A stretch of DNA of 49,892 nucleotides from a bacterium (GCA_030427205.1 JAUHXC010000062.1:1-49892); one strand, 5' to 3'; positions 31,023-39,806 are shown, numbered from the stretch's first letter. The notes: generated by a model from the letters alone, not told the origin. Made by a program: numbers and translations.

Positions 31023-31125
31023 CGGGCGTGCGCGCATACACCCGTCGACGGGCACAGCCCGATGGCCGCGGGATACCCGAGATCACCCCCCGACGGCGAT
31101 CGGCGATGGCCGGGTGGCCCCAGCA

Positions 31126-31177
31126 GCAGAGGTGCCGCCCACCTCTTCGCGGCAGAGGTGCCGCCCACCTCTTCGCG
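31126..31177 (-). repeat. 26-bp tandem duplication with REP-like hairpin
   Basis: Two identical 26-bp units (31126-31151 and 31152-31177). Each can fold as a 7-bp stem (AGAGGTG with CACCTCT) around a 5-base loop, and on the minus strand contains GTGGGCGGCACC, the core shared with the 3.36-kb cluster. GTGG next to an imperfect palindrome is characteristic of REPs handled by REP-associated transposases. Confidence 0.8.
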
Positions 31178-31378
31178 CACGTATGACCAGCCGCCGCGGT
31201 TGCCCCGTCGCCCCTCGACACATGGTCGACACCTGCTTCCCAGACGAGCCTGTGGGTTGAGGGTGCGGCCCCACCTACCGGGGCCGGATGCTCAAGACAC
31301 GTACCCGGGACATGCCATCGTCGGTGTCGGTGCGGACGCTGATGGAGATCCGATACCCGGGTGGTGGTGCCGGGTGGT

Positions 31379-31453
31379 GGTGCCACCCACATTGTGGAGC
31401 GTGGTGGATGAACCAGCGGTCGAGACGCGCCGGGCGGACCAAATGCAGCGCAC
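31379..31453 (+). repeat. Repeat Y, left 75-bp copy
   Basis: All 75 bases are identical to 32761-32835, in direct orientation, 1382 bases apart and on either side of the transposase gene. It begins with the shared core (minus strand GTGGGTGGCACC). Just downstream the left copy carries an 11-bp tandem duplication (GCACGAATACC), present once, with one mismatch, in the right copy. A 13-bp tandem duplication (31359-31384) ends inside its first bases. Confidence 0.92.
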
Positions 31454-31622
31454 GAATACCGCACGAATACCGAAAGAGGATGCCGACCGAACCACAACTG
31501 CGTCCGAGGACCGTTTCCGGTGGCCGGGGCTCACGATGTCCATCCGAAGCAGGCGCACCACACCCCTTGCGCCCGCGGCGCTGCCAACACTCGAATCGTG
31601 ACCACGGGGCCCGCGTCCGACT

Positions 31623-32561
31623 CTACCCGCCCGGCGCTCCGAGCAAGCACGCGGGCAAGCACCCCTGCGGCGGGAAGCCGACATCCACCCACCCCTCACG
31701 CAGCCGCTGGAGCGCCGCGCGGTACGCATCGACGAAGGCCGCGTAGCCCGCTAACCACGTCGCCCTCAGCCGCCTGCATGTCGTATGCACCTTCGGCGCC
31801 GGGCTGCGCTTGCTGCGCATCGGCCGGTGGTGCGGATGCATCGCCAGTACGCCCGCACGACCGAGCACCTTCTCCGGCGGCGGAAACCGCTCCAGCGCGA
31901 TCCCGGCCAGCTCACGCCACTGCTCGCGGACCTGCGCCTCGTCGAGATGCCGCCACATCGGCGGGACCGCCAGGTCGACGGTCTTCCTCTCGGCGACGTC
32001 CGCGAGGCAGGGTGCGGCCCCACGTCCCTCTCCCGCGCCATGCCACCGCCGGCGCAGCCGATGCCAGCGCGTCCGGTCGTACCACGCACCCTCGAGAGCG
32101 TCCCCGCGGGTCACCGCGCCGACCCAGTCGGGCCCCGGCCACTCGTCCCACGCGCCGACCAACCCCTCTTTCACCGACTGCGCGAGCGTATACACCAGCC
32201 GATCGACGAGCGCGTCGTCGTCGAGGATGGGGATGTCCCGCGCACGCCGCTCGAACATCGGGCCGGGCCAGTCATGGAGGTCGCCGATCTCTTTGCTCAG
32301 GTTCGTGAGCACGTGCGACTTCCAGCGGGCCTTCCAGTCGGCGTCGGTGACGCCGACGATGAAGTGCATGTGGTTGCTGGTGCCGCCTGCGAGGTACAGC
32401 TCGACGTGGCCGCCGCAGACCTCCAGCGAGCGGGCGATCACCCCCAGCATGCGCCGGTTGCACTCCGGGCTCGGTCGCAGCAAGAACCGGCCTTGGATGC
32501 AGCGCACCGTGATCTCGAAGATGCGCTTCGGCTCGTCGACGAATTGCAGTGGTCGGCCCAT
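31623..32561 (-). CDS. REP-associated tyrosine transposase (RAYT, Y1 HUH family)
   Basis: A 312-residue protein; GGAGGAG lies upstream of the ATG. The HUH motif is His64-Met-His66 in SNHMHFIVG, and the likely nucleophile is Tyr124 in VYTLAQSVKEGLV, matching the Y(x)xxNPVxAGLV pattern of RAYTs and IS200/IS605-type enzymes. Residues 1-165 cover the catalytic domain; the C-terminal half is basic and Trp/Arg-rich, longer than in minimal RAYTs. These enzymes cleave and join single-stranded DNA at REP hairpins; most are single-copy, domesticated genes. All key residues are intact and the frame is unbroken, so it may be functional. Surrounding repeats are the probable substrates, by analogy. Confidence 0.85.
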   Translation of the reverse strand: MGRPLQFVDEPKRIFEITVRCIQGRFLLRPSPECNRRMLGVIARSLEVCGGHVELYLAGGTSNHMHFIVGVTDADWKARWKSHVLTNLSKEIGDLHDWPGPMFERRARDIPILDDDALVDRLVYTLAQSVKEGLVGAWDEWPGPDWVGAVTRGDALEGAWYDRTRWHRLRRRWHGAGEGRGAAPCLADVAERKTVDLAVPPMWRHLDEAQVREQWRELAGIALERFPPPEKVLGRAGVLAMHPHHRPMRSKRSPAPKVHTTCRRLRATWLAGYAAFVDAYRAALQRLREGWVDVGFPPQGCLPACLLGAPGG

Positions 32562-32722
32562 GATCCGCTCCTCCGCGAGGTCTTCGCAGAGGGTTCATCG
32601 ATCAAACCCACGCCGTGTTGCGCAGAATCGACGAGGCCTTCGTGGGGCTCGATGACGCGCTCGACGTCGAATCGGGGCGAGCAGACGTCGGAACGCATCG
32701 CGCTCGGCGTGCTGGCGCCGTC

Positions 32723-32766
32723 GTATCGCGGCCACATTGGTGCCGTATCGCGGTCACATTGGTGCC
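32723..32766 (-). repeat. 22-bp tandem repeat upstream of the transposase
   Basis: Two 22-bp units (32723-32744 and 32745-32766) differ at one base. Minus strand: GGCACCAATGTG then (A/G)CCGCGATAC. The elements GGCACC, ATGTGG and GAATAC/GATAC are those of the 3.36-kb cluster, reordered, showing membership of one repeat family. The second unit runs into repeat Y. Confidence 0.8.
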
Positions 32767-32835
32767 ACCCACATTGTGGAGCGTGGTGGATGAACCAGCG
32801 GTCGAGACGCGCCGGGCGGACCAAATGCAGCGCAC
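32761..32835 (+). repeat. Repeat Y, right 75-bp copy
   Basis: Identical over 75 bases to 31379-31453, in direct orientation, starting 200 bases upstream of the transposase start codon. Similarity continues past the identical block with small differences. Confidence 0.92.
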
Positions 32836-32901
32836 AAATACCGAGGGAGGATGTCGACCGAACTGGGTGTCGCGGCGCAGGTGGCCGAGCCGTCGACGCC
32901 T

Positions 32902-32932
32902 GCCCGGTCGCGTCCACCGGCGATCCATGGGG
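32902..32932 (+). repeat. Repeat X, right copy
   Basis: Identical to 30992-31022. On this side X follows Y by 66 bases, while on the left X precedes Y by about 360 bases, so the arrangement is X-Y-transposase-Y-X with every copy in the same orientation. Confidence 0.85.
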
Positions 32933-34031
32933 TCGGCGCGCGCGCGAACAACCGTCGACAGGCACGGCCCGATGCGCGCGCGACCGTAATGACCGCTGTC
33001 GACGGCGATCGACGATGGTCGACGCCCGCGCGAGCGGCCCGCAGCGGCGGTCGGCGATACCCCACGCCTGCTCGGCACCACCTCTCGGCGGCCACTCGCG
33101 ATGGTCGACGACCGCGGCGCCGGCCCGTGTCGGCGGTGGGCGCTGCTCCGCGGGGCGCGCGACCGCCCGTCGTCGGTCATCGGCGATGGCCGACCGCCGC
33201 CGATGGAGCCCATGGCGGCGGTCGGTGATACCCCGGGGCAGCGGCGCGCCGCGCTCGTCGGCGGTCGCGCGTAGCGTCGGCGCCGGAGATCGGCCCCTGC
33301 CGGTCGTCGGCGGTGGGCTCGACGGGGTCTACGTGGCCCGCGCCGGACCCGTGGCGTCGGGCGCCGCCGCGGTGAAGGCGCGGTCCGGGCCGCGGCGATG
33401 CCCCCGGGTATCGGCGATCGCCGGGCCGGGTCGTCTTCGCGCCGCTCAGCCATCTGCCCGGAGCCCGCGGCGGCGATCGCAGACACTCCACGGGTCTCGG
33501 CGGGCCCCGTGCGGTGGCGGTTCGACGTCGTCGGGGTATCGCCGATCGCCCTGCGTCGGTGGTGCGCAGCGGCGCTCGCCATCGACGGACGCCGGGTGAT
33601 GGCCCGTCTGCTCCGTGGCCTCGCGGTCGAACCGGTGGCGGGCGGCGGTCGCCGATACCCGCGGGCGTCGGATCTCGACCCGGAGCGGTGGTCGGCGCGG
33701 GTGTCGACCGTTGGCGAGGGCCGGCCGGGGCGACTGCGCGGCGGGTCGCGGGCGCCGCGACCGCCGGGCGACGCGGTTCGGCCCGGGCTCGACGGGCCGC
33801 GGGTGGCCCAGGGTGGCGTTCGGCGCGTCCATCGCCTGCGGACTCCCGATCTCGGACCCCATACCCATGCTCGTCAGATCTGCCGCCTCGCGCCGTGGAT
33901 GAATGCCAGATCGCGACACGCTCTCGGGGCGCGCCCGGCTGGGGCGCCGGCGGTATTCTGCCCGGCGCGCGGACCGGCTACCCTGCTCCGGCGCGGCCCG
34001 CGGTGGGCCGACCGATCGCGGGGGATCGACG

Positions 34032-35777
34032 ATGGCGCGAGGTGTATCGCGATGGACGGGGTGGTGGCTGGCCGCGGGGCTGGCGCTGGCCGCCTGCGGG
34101 GAGGACGAGTCGGGCGGCGACGCCGACGGGGCGGCCGATGTCGGTCTGGTCGACGTGGGCTCGACCGACGCGGCGCGGGTTGATGCGGCGGCGGGTGATG
34201 CTGCGCCCGACAGCGGCCCGCCGGCGGATATGACCCCGCCCGACGCGGCGCCGGCCGATCCGATCGCCTTCGGCGCCTTCGGCTCGCTCACCGCGCCCGA
34301 GGGGCGGGGCTCGTTCCGCTTCGGCGTGGCGTCGGCGGCGACCCAGATCGAAGACCAGAACCGCCACACCGATTGGTGGGCCTGGAGCGCGCCGCCGCCC
34401 GAGGGCCTGGGCAACGGCACGCCGGTGGGGGACGCGGTGCAGGGCTACACCCGGGCGCTGGCCGACGTGGATCTCATCGAGCAGACACGCCTCGACAGCT
34501 ACCGCTTCAGCATCGAGTGGGCCCGCATCGAGCCCCGGCGCGACGAGATCGACGAGGACGCCATCGCCCACTACCGGGCGCTGCTCGAAGAGCTGCGGGC
34601 GCGCGGCATCCACCCGATGGTCACGGTGCATCACTTCTCGGCGCCGGTCTGGGTCGACGACCCCCGGCGGGAGGACTGCAGCGCCGGCCCGACCGACGAG
34701 TGGCTCTGTGGCTGGGGTCACCCCGAGGGCGGGCCGCTGGTGGCCGCGGAGCTGGCCGAGCACACCGCCCTGCTCGCCGAGCGCTTCGGCGATCTGGTCG
34801 ACGAGTGGTGCACCTTCAACGAGCCGGTCAACTACCTCTTCGCCAGCTATGGTGCGGCGCAGTTCCCGCCGGGGCGCAACTACATCTTCGATGACTTTCC
34901 GCGGTTCATCTCGGTGGTGCGCACCGTGCTCGACGCCCACGCGCAGATGTATCGGGCCATCGAAGAGCACGACGTGGTCGACGCCGACGGTGACGGCGAG
35001 CCCCATGACATCGGGCTGACCCTGTCGGTCGCCGACTGGGTGCCGGCCCGCAACAGCCAGCCGAGCGTCGAGCCGGACGACGTCGCCGCGGCGGCCCGCA
35101 TGCGCTACGTCTATCACCTGCTGGTGGTCGACTCGGTGCTCGGGGGCACCTTCGACGCCGACTTCGACACGGTGGCCGAGGAGCAGCACCCGAGCTGGGC
35201 CGGCACGCTCGACTGGCTCGGCGTGCAGTATTACTTCCGGGCGGGGGTGACGGCGAGCCCGCCGCTGGTGCCGGGGGTCGCGCTGACGATGTGCTTCGGG
35301 CCGCTGGACTTCGGGGCCTGCCTGCCGCCGGCGGATCCGACCTGGTACGTGCCCGAGATGGGCTACGAGTTCTACGCGCCGGGGCTGTATTCGGTGCTCG
35401 CCGAGTATGGCGAGCGGTATCCGAACCTGCCGTTGGCGATCACCGAGGCCGGCATCGCCACGTCGGTCGGCGCCCGCCGGGCAGAGAATGTGGTGCGCAT
35501 GCTCGAGCAGATCGGCCGGGCCCGAGGCGAGGGGATCGACGTGCGCGGCTACTACCACTGGACGCTGATGGACAACTTCGAGTGGGCCGAGGGCTATGGT
35601 CCACGCTTCGGGCTCTTCCGGGTCGACTTCGAGGATGACTACGCCCGCAGCGCCACCGAGGGGGCGACGGTTTTGGGAGAGATCGCCGGTGCGCGCGCGG
35701 TGACGACGGAGCAGCGGCGGCGGTACGGCGGCGACGGGCCGATGACCCCCGAGGCAGAGCACGAAGGCGGCGAGTGA
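34032..35777 (+). CDS. GH1 family glycosidase lipoprotein
   Basis: A 581-residue lipoprotein with signal peptide ending ALAAC (Cys22), an Asp/Ala/Pro linker (about 25-80) and a GH1 TIM-barrel. Family features: FRFGVASAATQIE at the start, SYRFSIEWARIEP, acid/base Glu264 in WCTFNEPVNY, nucleophile Glu472 in LAITEAG, and the C-terminal GYYHWTLMDNFEWAEGYGPRFGL. The nucleophile motif is ITEAG rather than ITENG, so the Asn next to the catalytic Glu is replaced. GH1 enzymes hydrolyse beta-glucosides and beta-galactosides with retention; most bacterial ones are cytoplasmic, so a lipid-anchored exported form is unusual. The start has GGGGG about eight bases upstream. Confidence 0.93.
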   Translation: MARGVSRWTGWWLAAGLALAACGEDESGGDADGAADVGLVDVGSTDAARVDAAAGDAAPDSGPPADMTPPDAAPADPIAFGAFGSLTAPEGRGSFRFGVASAATQIEDQNRHTDWWAWSAPPPEGLGNGTPVGDAVQGYTRALADVDLIEQTRLDSYRFSIEWARIEPRRDEIDEDAIAHYRALLEELRARGIHPMVTVHHFSAPVWVDDPRREDCSAGPTDEWLCGWGHPEGGPLVAAELAEHTALLAERFGDLVDEWCTFNEPVNYLFASYGAAQFPPGRNYIFDDFPRFISVVRTVLDAHAQMYRAIEEHDVVDADGDGEPHDIGLTLSVADWVPARNSQPSVEPDDVAAAARMRYVYHLLVVDSVLGGTFDADFDTVAEEQHPSWAGTLDWLGVQYYFRAGVTASPPLVPGVALTMCFGPLDFGACLPPADPTWYVPEMGYEFYAPGLYSVLAEYGERYPNLPLAITEAGIATSVGARRAENVVRMLEQIGRARGEGIDVRGYYHWTLMDNFEWAEGYGPRFGLFRVDFEDDYARSATEGATVLGEIAGARAVTTEQRRRYGGDGPMTPEAEHEGGE

Positions 35778-35786
35778 GGGCGGCGG

Positions 35787-35842
35787 GCGCGACGTGACGC
35801 TGCTCGATGTGACGCTGCGCGACGTGACGCTGCGCGACGAGG
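35787..35842 (+). repeat. 15-bp tandem repeat after the GH1 gene
   Basis: Units at 35787-35801 and 35817-35831 are identical; the one between (35802-35816) has two differences and a partial fourth follows. The repeats fill most of the gap between the convergent GH1 and cytochrome genes. Confidence 0.8.
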
Positions 35843-35891
35843 CGGTGGCCGGGGGCGGAGGCATGCCACCGGGCGACAGGCTGTGCCTGAC

Positions 35892-37691
35892 TCAGAGCGT
35901 CTCCAGATAAGCGATCAAGTCATCCAGCTCACCCTCGGTCAGGTGCGCCGTACGCCCGTGGGCCTCGCCGCCGCCGCACCCGGGCTCGAAGCGATCGGCC
36001 AGCGTCTCGCCGCAGCCGTCGTGCATCAGGCTGCCCCGCCGGCCGATGCCCAGCAGCGTCGGCGTGACGAACTCGCCGCCGGTGCCCACGTCGTAGTGCA
36101 GATCATCGGCGTAGCGCGGGCCGCTGTGGCAGCCGGCGCAGCCCACCGTCGCATCCTCGAAGATCACCCCGCCGGCCACCGGATCGCCGGGCGCAATGAT
36201 GTCCACCCGCTCCACCGGCAGGGCGTCGAGCCAGGCCACCATCGCGGCGGTGTATTCGGCGGGCATGAGCGGACCGCCCATGCGATGGGTCATCACTTCG
36301 TCCATCAGATGCTGCATGTCGCGCAGCTCGCCGCCCCAGTGAAAGGGCGCGGTGCCCGCCAGCCCGCCGCGCAGCTCCTGGGTGCGGCGGATGCCGGCGA
36401 TGCCTTCGAAGCGCCATGGGTGCCCGTCTTCGCTGCCTTCGGGGTGGCACGAGGCGCAGGCGACGCCGGCGCCGACGTCGGCGTGGAACAGCATCCGACC
36501 GGGATCGAGGACGGGCTCGCCGCCCAGCTCGACCCGCGGGTTGCCGTCGATGTCCGACAGGCGCGCCGGCTGCAGGCGCAGGCCGATCAGGTCGCCGCGG
36601 TGCTCGGCGAGCGCGATGTGGTCTCGGGGGTCGTTGGGCCGGGCCAGGGCGCCCGAGGTGAAGGCGCAGGGGCCCCAGCTCTCGGGGTCGTCGAGGTCGA
36701 CGTCGACGTAGGCCGTGCGCAGCGCGAACGGGTCGCGATCGCCGGGCGCGGCGACCGCCAGCCGGCCGCCGATCCAGGCGAGGTCGATGGCCATGGTCAT
36801 CTCGGGCAGGGCGCCCAGCGAGCGGGGCGGGCGGTCGAGGATCACCGAGGTGAAGGCGGTCAGCTCGGGGGTGACGATGCCGGTGCCGCAGCCGCCGAAG
36901 CCGCCGCCGTAGCCGCCGGGCGCGTCGGTGGGCACCGGCGACAACCGGGCGCGCTGATGCAGCATGACGATCATGCCCGACGGCAGCGCGATGGTGCGCC
37001 AGGCCACGGTGGGCGCGCTGGGCTGATCGCTGTCGGCGACGCCCACGGTCTCGGGGGCGCGCCGGGCGAGCACCGCGCCATGGCGGTTCACGGTGATCAG
37101 CTCGGGCTGGCGGAAGCGGCTGACGTGCAGGCGTCCGCCGGCGACGACCACATCGCGCAGGTCGGGCGCGAGCGGCAGGCGGCGGATGATATCGCCATCG
37201 CGGTCGAGGCTGACGAGCGCGCCGCCGGCGCAGGCGACGTGCACCTGATCCCAGGCGAGGGCGACGCCGCGGGGCGCGGCGCAGACCGGATGGCGCGCGC
37301 GTACGCGGCCGTCGTCGAGGTCGAGGACGAGCAAGACGCCTTCGGTGCGCAGCGTGACGTAGGCCCGGCCGTCGCCGATGACGACCCGCCCCGGCTGACC
37401 GGCCCGGTGCTCGGCGATGAGCGTATCGTCGGCCAGATCGACCACCAGCACCCGGTCGCGATCGGGGTCGCCGGCCACGGCGATGTCGCCGTCGATCGCC
37501 AGCGAGCCGCCCAGCAGCGGCGGCGGGGTGGGTCCGGCTGTCTCCAGCGGCGGCAGGGAGAAGCCCGATTGGCAGCCGGGGCAGCCGATCTCTTCGACGT
37601 CTTGGACGTCGCAGCCGGCGAGCCCGGCGGCCAGGGTGACGGCGGTTGCGGCGGCGAGCAGCGGCACGCGGCCGGGTGGTGTGGCGCTCAT
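35892..37691 (-). CDS. Propeller plus di-heme cytochrome c peroxidase-like lipoprotein
   Basis: A 599-residue protein; AGGAGA lies eight bases before the ATG. Signal peptide ends GLAGC (Cys27). Residues about 55-390 form an NHL/YVTN-like beta-propeller (LVVDLADDTLIAEHRAGQ, VLDLDDGRVRARHPV). The C-terminal domain has two haem motifs, CASCH (412-416) and CAGCH (518-522), with conserved surroundings of the bacterial di-heme peroxidase/MauG-like group, including WRFEGIAGIRRTQELRGG and a late TPTLLGIGRRGSLMHDG. Such proteins carry a peroxidatic and an electron-transfer haem. The fusion suggests binding or sensing plus redox action at the cell surface or periplasm (inference). A distal Met/His ligand was not assigned. 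Confidence 0.85.
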   Translation of the reverse strand: MSATPPGRVPLLAAATAVTLAAGLAGCDVQDVEEIGCPGCQSGFSLPPLETAGPTPPPLLGGSLAIDGDIAVAGDPDRDRVLVVDLADDTLIAEHRAGQPGRVVIGDGRAYVTLRTEGVLLVLDLDDGRVRARHPVCAAPRGVALAWDQVHVACAGGALVSLDRDGDIIRRLPLAPDLRDVVVAGGRLHVSRFRQPELITVNRHGAVLARRAPETVGVADSDQPSAPTVAWRTIALPSGMIVMLHQRARLSPVPTDAPGGYGGGFGGCGTGIVTPELTAFTSVILDRPPRSLGALPEMTMAIDLAWIGGRLAVAAPGDRDPFALRTAYVDVDLDDPESWGPCAFTSGALARPNDPRDHIALAEHRGDLIGLRLQPARLSDIDGNPRVELGGEPVLDPGRMLFHADVGAGVACASCHPEGSEDGHPWRFEGIAGIRRTQELRGGLAGTAPFHWGGELRDMQHLMDEVMTHRMGGPLMPAEYTAAMVAWLDALPVERVDIIAPGDPVAGGVIFEDATVGCAGCHSGPRYADDLHYDVGTGGEFVTPTLLGIGRRGSLMHDGCGETLADRFEPGCGGGEAHGRTAHLTEGELDDLIAYLETL

Positions 37692-37984
37692 GGCGGGTTC
37701 TCCTGCGCAGCGTCGGGTTCGGTCGACGCGGTCGTCGACCCGGCGTGCCATTGCGTCTGCCGTGCCAGGGGCCTCGGCCGCGGGCTGTGGTCGATGCGCG
37801 GTCGCGGTGTGAACGCCCGTCGTTGCCGGTCGCCGTCGGATCGTTGCGCCGGGTTCACGGTCGCGGCGCCGATGGCTCGCGGGGCGGCCCTGCAGGCCGT
37901 GCAGTCCGGTGGGTATGCTGTGACCGGTGGCCCGGGCGGGGTATCGTGCGATCGGCGCCCCGGCGCCCGTCCGAAGGAGAGACC

Positions 37985-38455
37985 ATGGCTTGCGCGACCC
38001 CCGAGTTGATCACCGCCCTGCGGCTCACCGCCGCGCGCCTCGATACGGGCGTGCGCTATCGCTGGACCCACATGGGCGCCTGCAACTGCGGTCATCTGGC
38101 CCAGACGGTCACCCGGCTGAGTCGGGCCGAGATCCATCGCATCGCGCTCGAACGAGCCGGGGACTGGGGCGAGCAGACGGTCGACTACTGCCCGCAGAGC
38201 AACCTGCCCATGGACCATGTCATCGGCGCGCTGCTCGAGCTGGGCCTCGAGCTGAAGGATCTGCGACACCTGGAGCGGCTCGACGACCCCGAGATCCGCC
38301 GGGCGCTGCCCGCCGAGCGGCGGCGCAGCCTCGACTTCCGCTCGCGGGCCGACGCGGTGCTCTACATGCAGACCTGGGCCGGCTTGCTCGAAGCCCGGCT
38401 CGCGGCGCAGGGCGCGGAGCAGTCTGTGATCCCGTCGGCCTCGAGCGCGGCCTGA
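37985..38455 (+). CDS. Conserved CNCGHL protein of unknown function
   Basis: A 156-residue soluble cytoplasmic protein with AAGGAGAG five bases upstream of the ATG. It has no signal peptide. The striking block is RYRWTHMGACNCGHLAQTVT (Cys33, Cys35, His37), followed by a conserved-looking DYCPQSNLPMDHVIGALLELGL and a LYMQTWAGLLEARL end. From memory, similar proteins with the same CNCGHL block occur in Bacteroidota and other groups and have no assigned function. The closely spaced Cys/His could bind a metal, which is an inference. The stop is only three bases from the stop of the convergent glycosyltransferase. A possible promoter -10 (TATGCT, 37914-37919) lies upstream. Confidence 0.82.
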   Translation: MACATPELITALRLTAARLDTGVRYRWTHMGACNCGHLAQTVTRLSRAEIHRIALERAGDWGEQTVDYCPQSNLPMDHVIGALLELGLELKDLRHLERLDDPEIRRALPAERRRSLDFRSRADAVLYMQTWAGLLEARLAAQGAEQSVIPSASSAA

Positions 38456-38458
38456 CGC

Positions 38459-39631
38459 TCACATCGCCGCGAGGCGCTCGCCCATGAAGCCCAGCAGCCG
38501 GCCGGCGCGGGCGTCCCAGGTCAGATCTTCGGCGCGGGCGCGGGCCGCTTCGCCCAGCCGCTGCCGCAGCCCGTCGTCGGCGAACGCCCGCGAGATCGCC
38601 TCGACGTAGGCCGCCGGGTCGTCGGGCTTCACCCGCAGGCTGTTGTGGTCGTGGTGCAAGAGCTCGGCGGTGTCGGGCGTATCGCCGACGACCATCGCCC
38701 GCCCCGCCGCCAGGTATTGGAAGGTCTTGATCGGCAGCACCGTATTGCCGAACTCCGCCAGCGGGCGCGCGCTGGGCGGGATGGTCAGCACGTCGCCGGC
38801 CATCAGCGCGCGGGCGAAGGCCTGCCCGGTCAGGTAGCCGGGGGTGATGACATCGCCCAGGCCGCGGGCGCGCTCGATGAGCGGCCGCGCCTCGGAGGTA
38901 TCGGCGGCGCCGGCGAGCACCAGCTGCACGTCGGGCAGGCGTTCCTTCACCCGGGCGTAGGCGTCGATGATCAGGTCGATCTGCTTGAACGGCGCGATGC
39001 GGCCGGCATAGACCAGCGTCGGCCGCTGGGGCATGCCCAGGGCCTCGCGGGCGGCGGCGGGGGAGAGCTGCTCGGCGAAGGCCCGGTCGTCGTAGCCGTT
39101 GTAGATCGCCCGCAGCTTTGCGGGCGGCAGGCCCTCTTCTTCGAATGAGCGGCGGGTGTACTCGCTGTGGGTGACGATGCCGAGGAAGCTCGGCCGCCGG
39201 GCGGCGATGCGGAACGGCCAGCGGGTCAGCGGGAACTGGCGGATGAGCGGGCGGTAGGTCTCGAAGAGCACCGGCCGGCGGCGGCCGAGCGCGCCGAGCA
39301 TGGGCAGCACCAGCCGCGAGTAGAGCAGGTCGTAGCGCCGGTCGGTCGACTCGAGGAACGCGAGCGCCGCCTGGGCCGGCTTGTCGATGGCCCGCACCTT
39401 CGAGACGGTGCCCGGCAGCAGGTGGATGTCGAAGCCGCAGGTGGTGGCGTAGCGCTGCACCAGCGCCGCCTTGAGCGCGTCGGGGTCGGGCCGCGGGCCG
39501 CGCAGGGGCACCGGCAGGTAGAGATCGACCCGGGCCCCGGCCCGCGCGAGCGCCGAGAGGGTCTGCACCACCTGCACCGTGGCGGTATCGAGGCTGGGCA
39601 GCGGTTCGTCGGTGACGCAGGCGATGCGCAT
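38459..39631 (-). CDS. GT4-type glycosyltransferase
   Basis: A 390-residue GT-B glycosyltransferase. The start at 39631 has GGAGG six bases upstream. The N-terminal Rossmann half begins IACVTDEPLPSLDTATVQVVQTL, and the C-terminal half has the donor-binding region LVYAGRIAPFKQIDLIIDAY and LPIKTFQYLAAGRAMVVGD, equivalent to the EX7E region of family 4 but with the acidic residues altered. GT4 enzymes transfer sugars from nucleotide donors for polysaccharides, lipids or small molecules; donor and acceptor cannot be told from sequence. No signal peptide or membrane segment. It stands alone, convergent with the CNCGHL gene. Confidence 0.87.
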   Translation of the reverse strand: MRIACVTDEPLPSLDTATVQVVQTLSALARAGARVDLYLPVPLRGPRPDPDALKAALVQRYATTCGFDIHLLPGTVSKVRAIDKPAQAALAFLESTDRRYDLLYSRLVLPMLGALGRRRPVLFETYRPLIRQFPLTRWPFRIAARRPSFLGIVTHSEYTRRSFEEEGLPPAKLRAIYNGYDDRAFAEQLSPAAAREALGMPQRPTLVYAGRIAPFKQIDLIIDAYARVKERLPDVQLVLAGAADTSEARPLIERARGLGDVITPGYLTGQAFARALMAGDVLTIPPSARPLAEFGNTVLPIKTFQYLAAGRAMVVGDTPDTAELLHHDHNSLRVKPDDPAAYVEAISRAFADDGLRQRLGEAARARAEDLTWDARAGRLLGFMGERLAAM

Positions 39632-39806
39632 GGGTTCCTCCGTTCGGGGCGCGGTATCACGGCGGTCGGCCGCGGGCAAGCGCCGTCGCGCGAGCAAGGG
39701 CCGTGCCGCGCGGCGCTCGCCCTCGCGCTTGCTCTGGCGGGCCATGCGGCGTATGTGGGGCTGCGGTCGCTCTGCGGCCTGCGCTCACGGCCTGCCGGCG
39801 GACGCC

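Larger units (their letters stand above)
30938..31622. other. Non-coding left flank of the REP-transposase island
   Basis: No gene is supported. The region begins with a 12-bp palindrome (30948-30959) just after the propeller gene stop, then holds the left copy of repeat X (30992-31022 core), a 26-bp tandem duplication (31126-31177), hairpin-forming GGCCCC/GGGGCC, a 13-bp tandem duplication (31359-31384) and the left 75-bp copy of repeat Y (31379-31453). The transposase stop lies at 31623. Confidence 0.65.
32562..34031. other. Non-coding right flank of the REP-transposase island
   Basis: Nearly 1.5 kb without a supported gene. It holds a 22-bp tandem repeat (32723-32766), the right Y copy (32761-32835), the right X copy (32902-32932), and then about 1.1 kb rich in short palindromes and a recurring CGGCGATACCCC-type motif in both orientations. 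The last part before 34032 should contain the promoter of the GH1 lipoprotein. Confidence 0.65.

Noticed and set aside
31265..31290. GGCCCC/GGGGCC hairpin as a separate regulatory element
   Set aside because: Short inverted repeats of this size are expected often in DNA of this GC content; no adjacent gene to regulate.
32602..33582. Minus-strand open frame across the Y and X repeats
   Set aside because: Its sequence is Arg/Pro-rich and is determined by the repeat DNA; no domain or start signal. The same repeat DNA gives different frames at the left copy.
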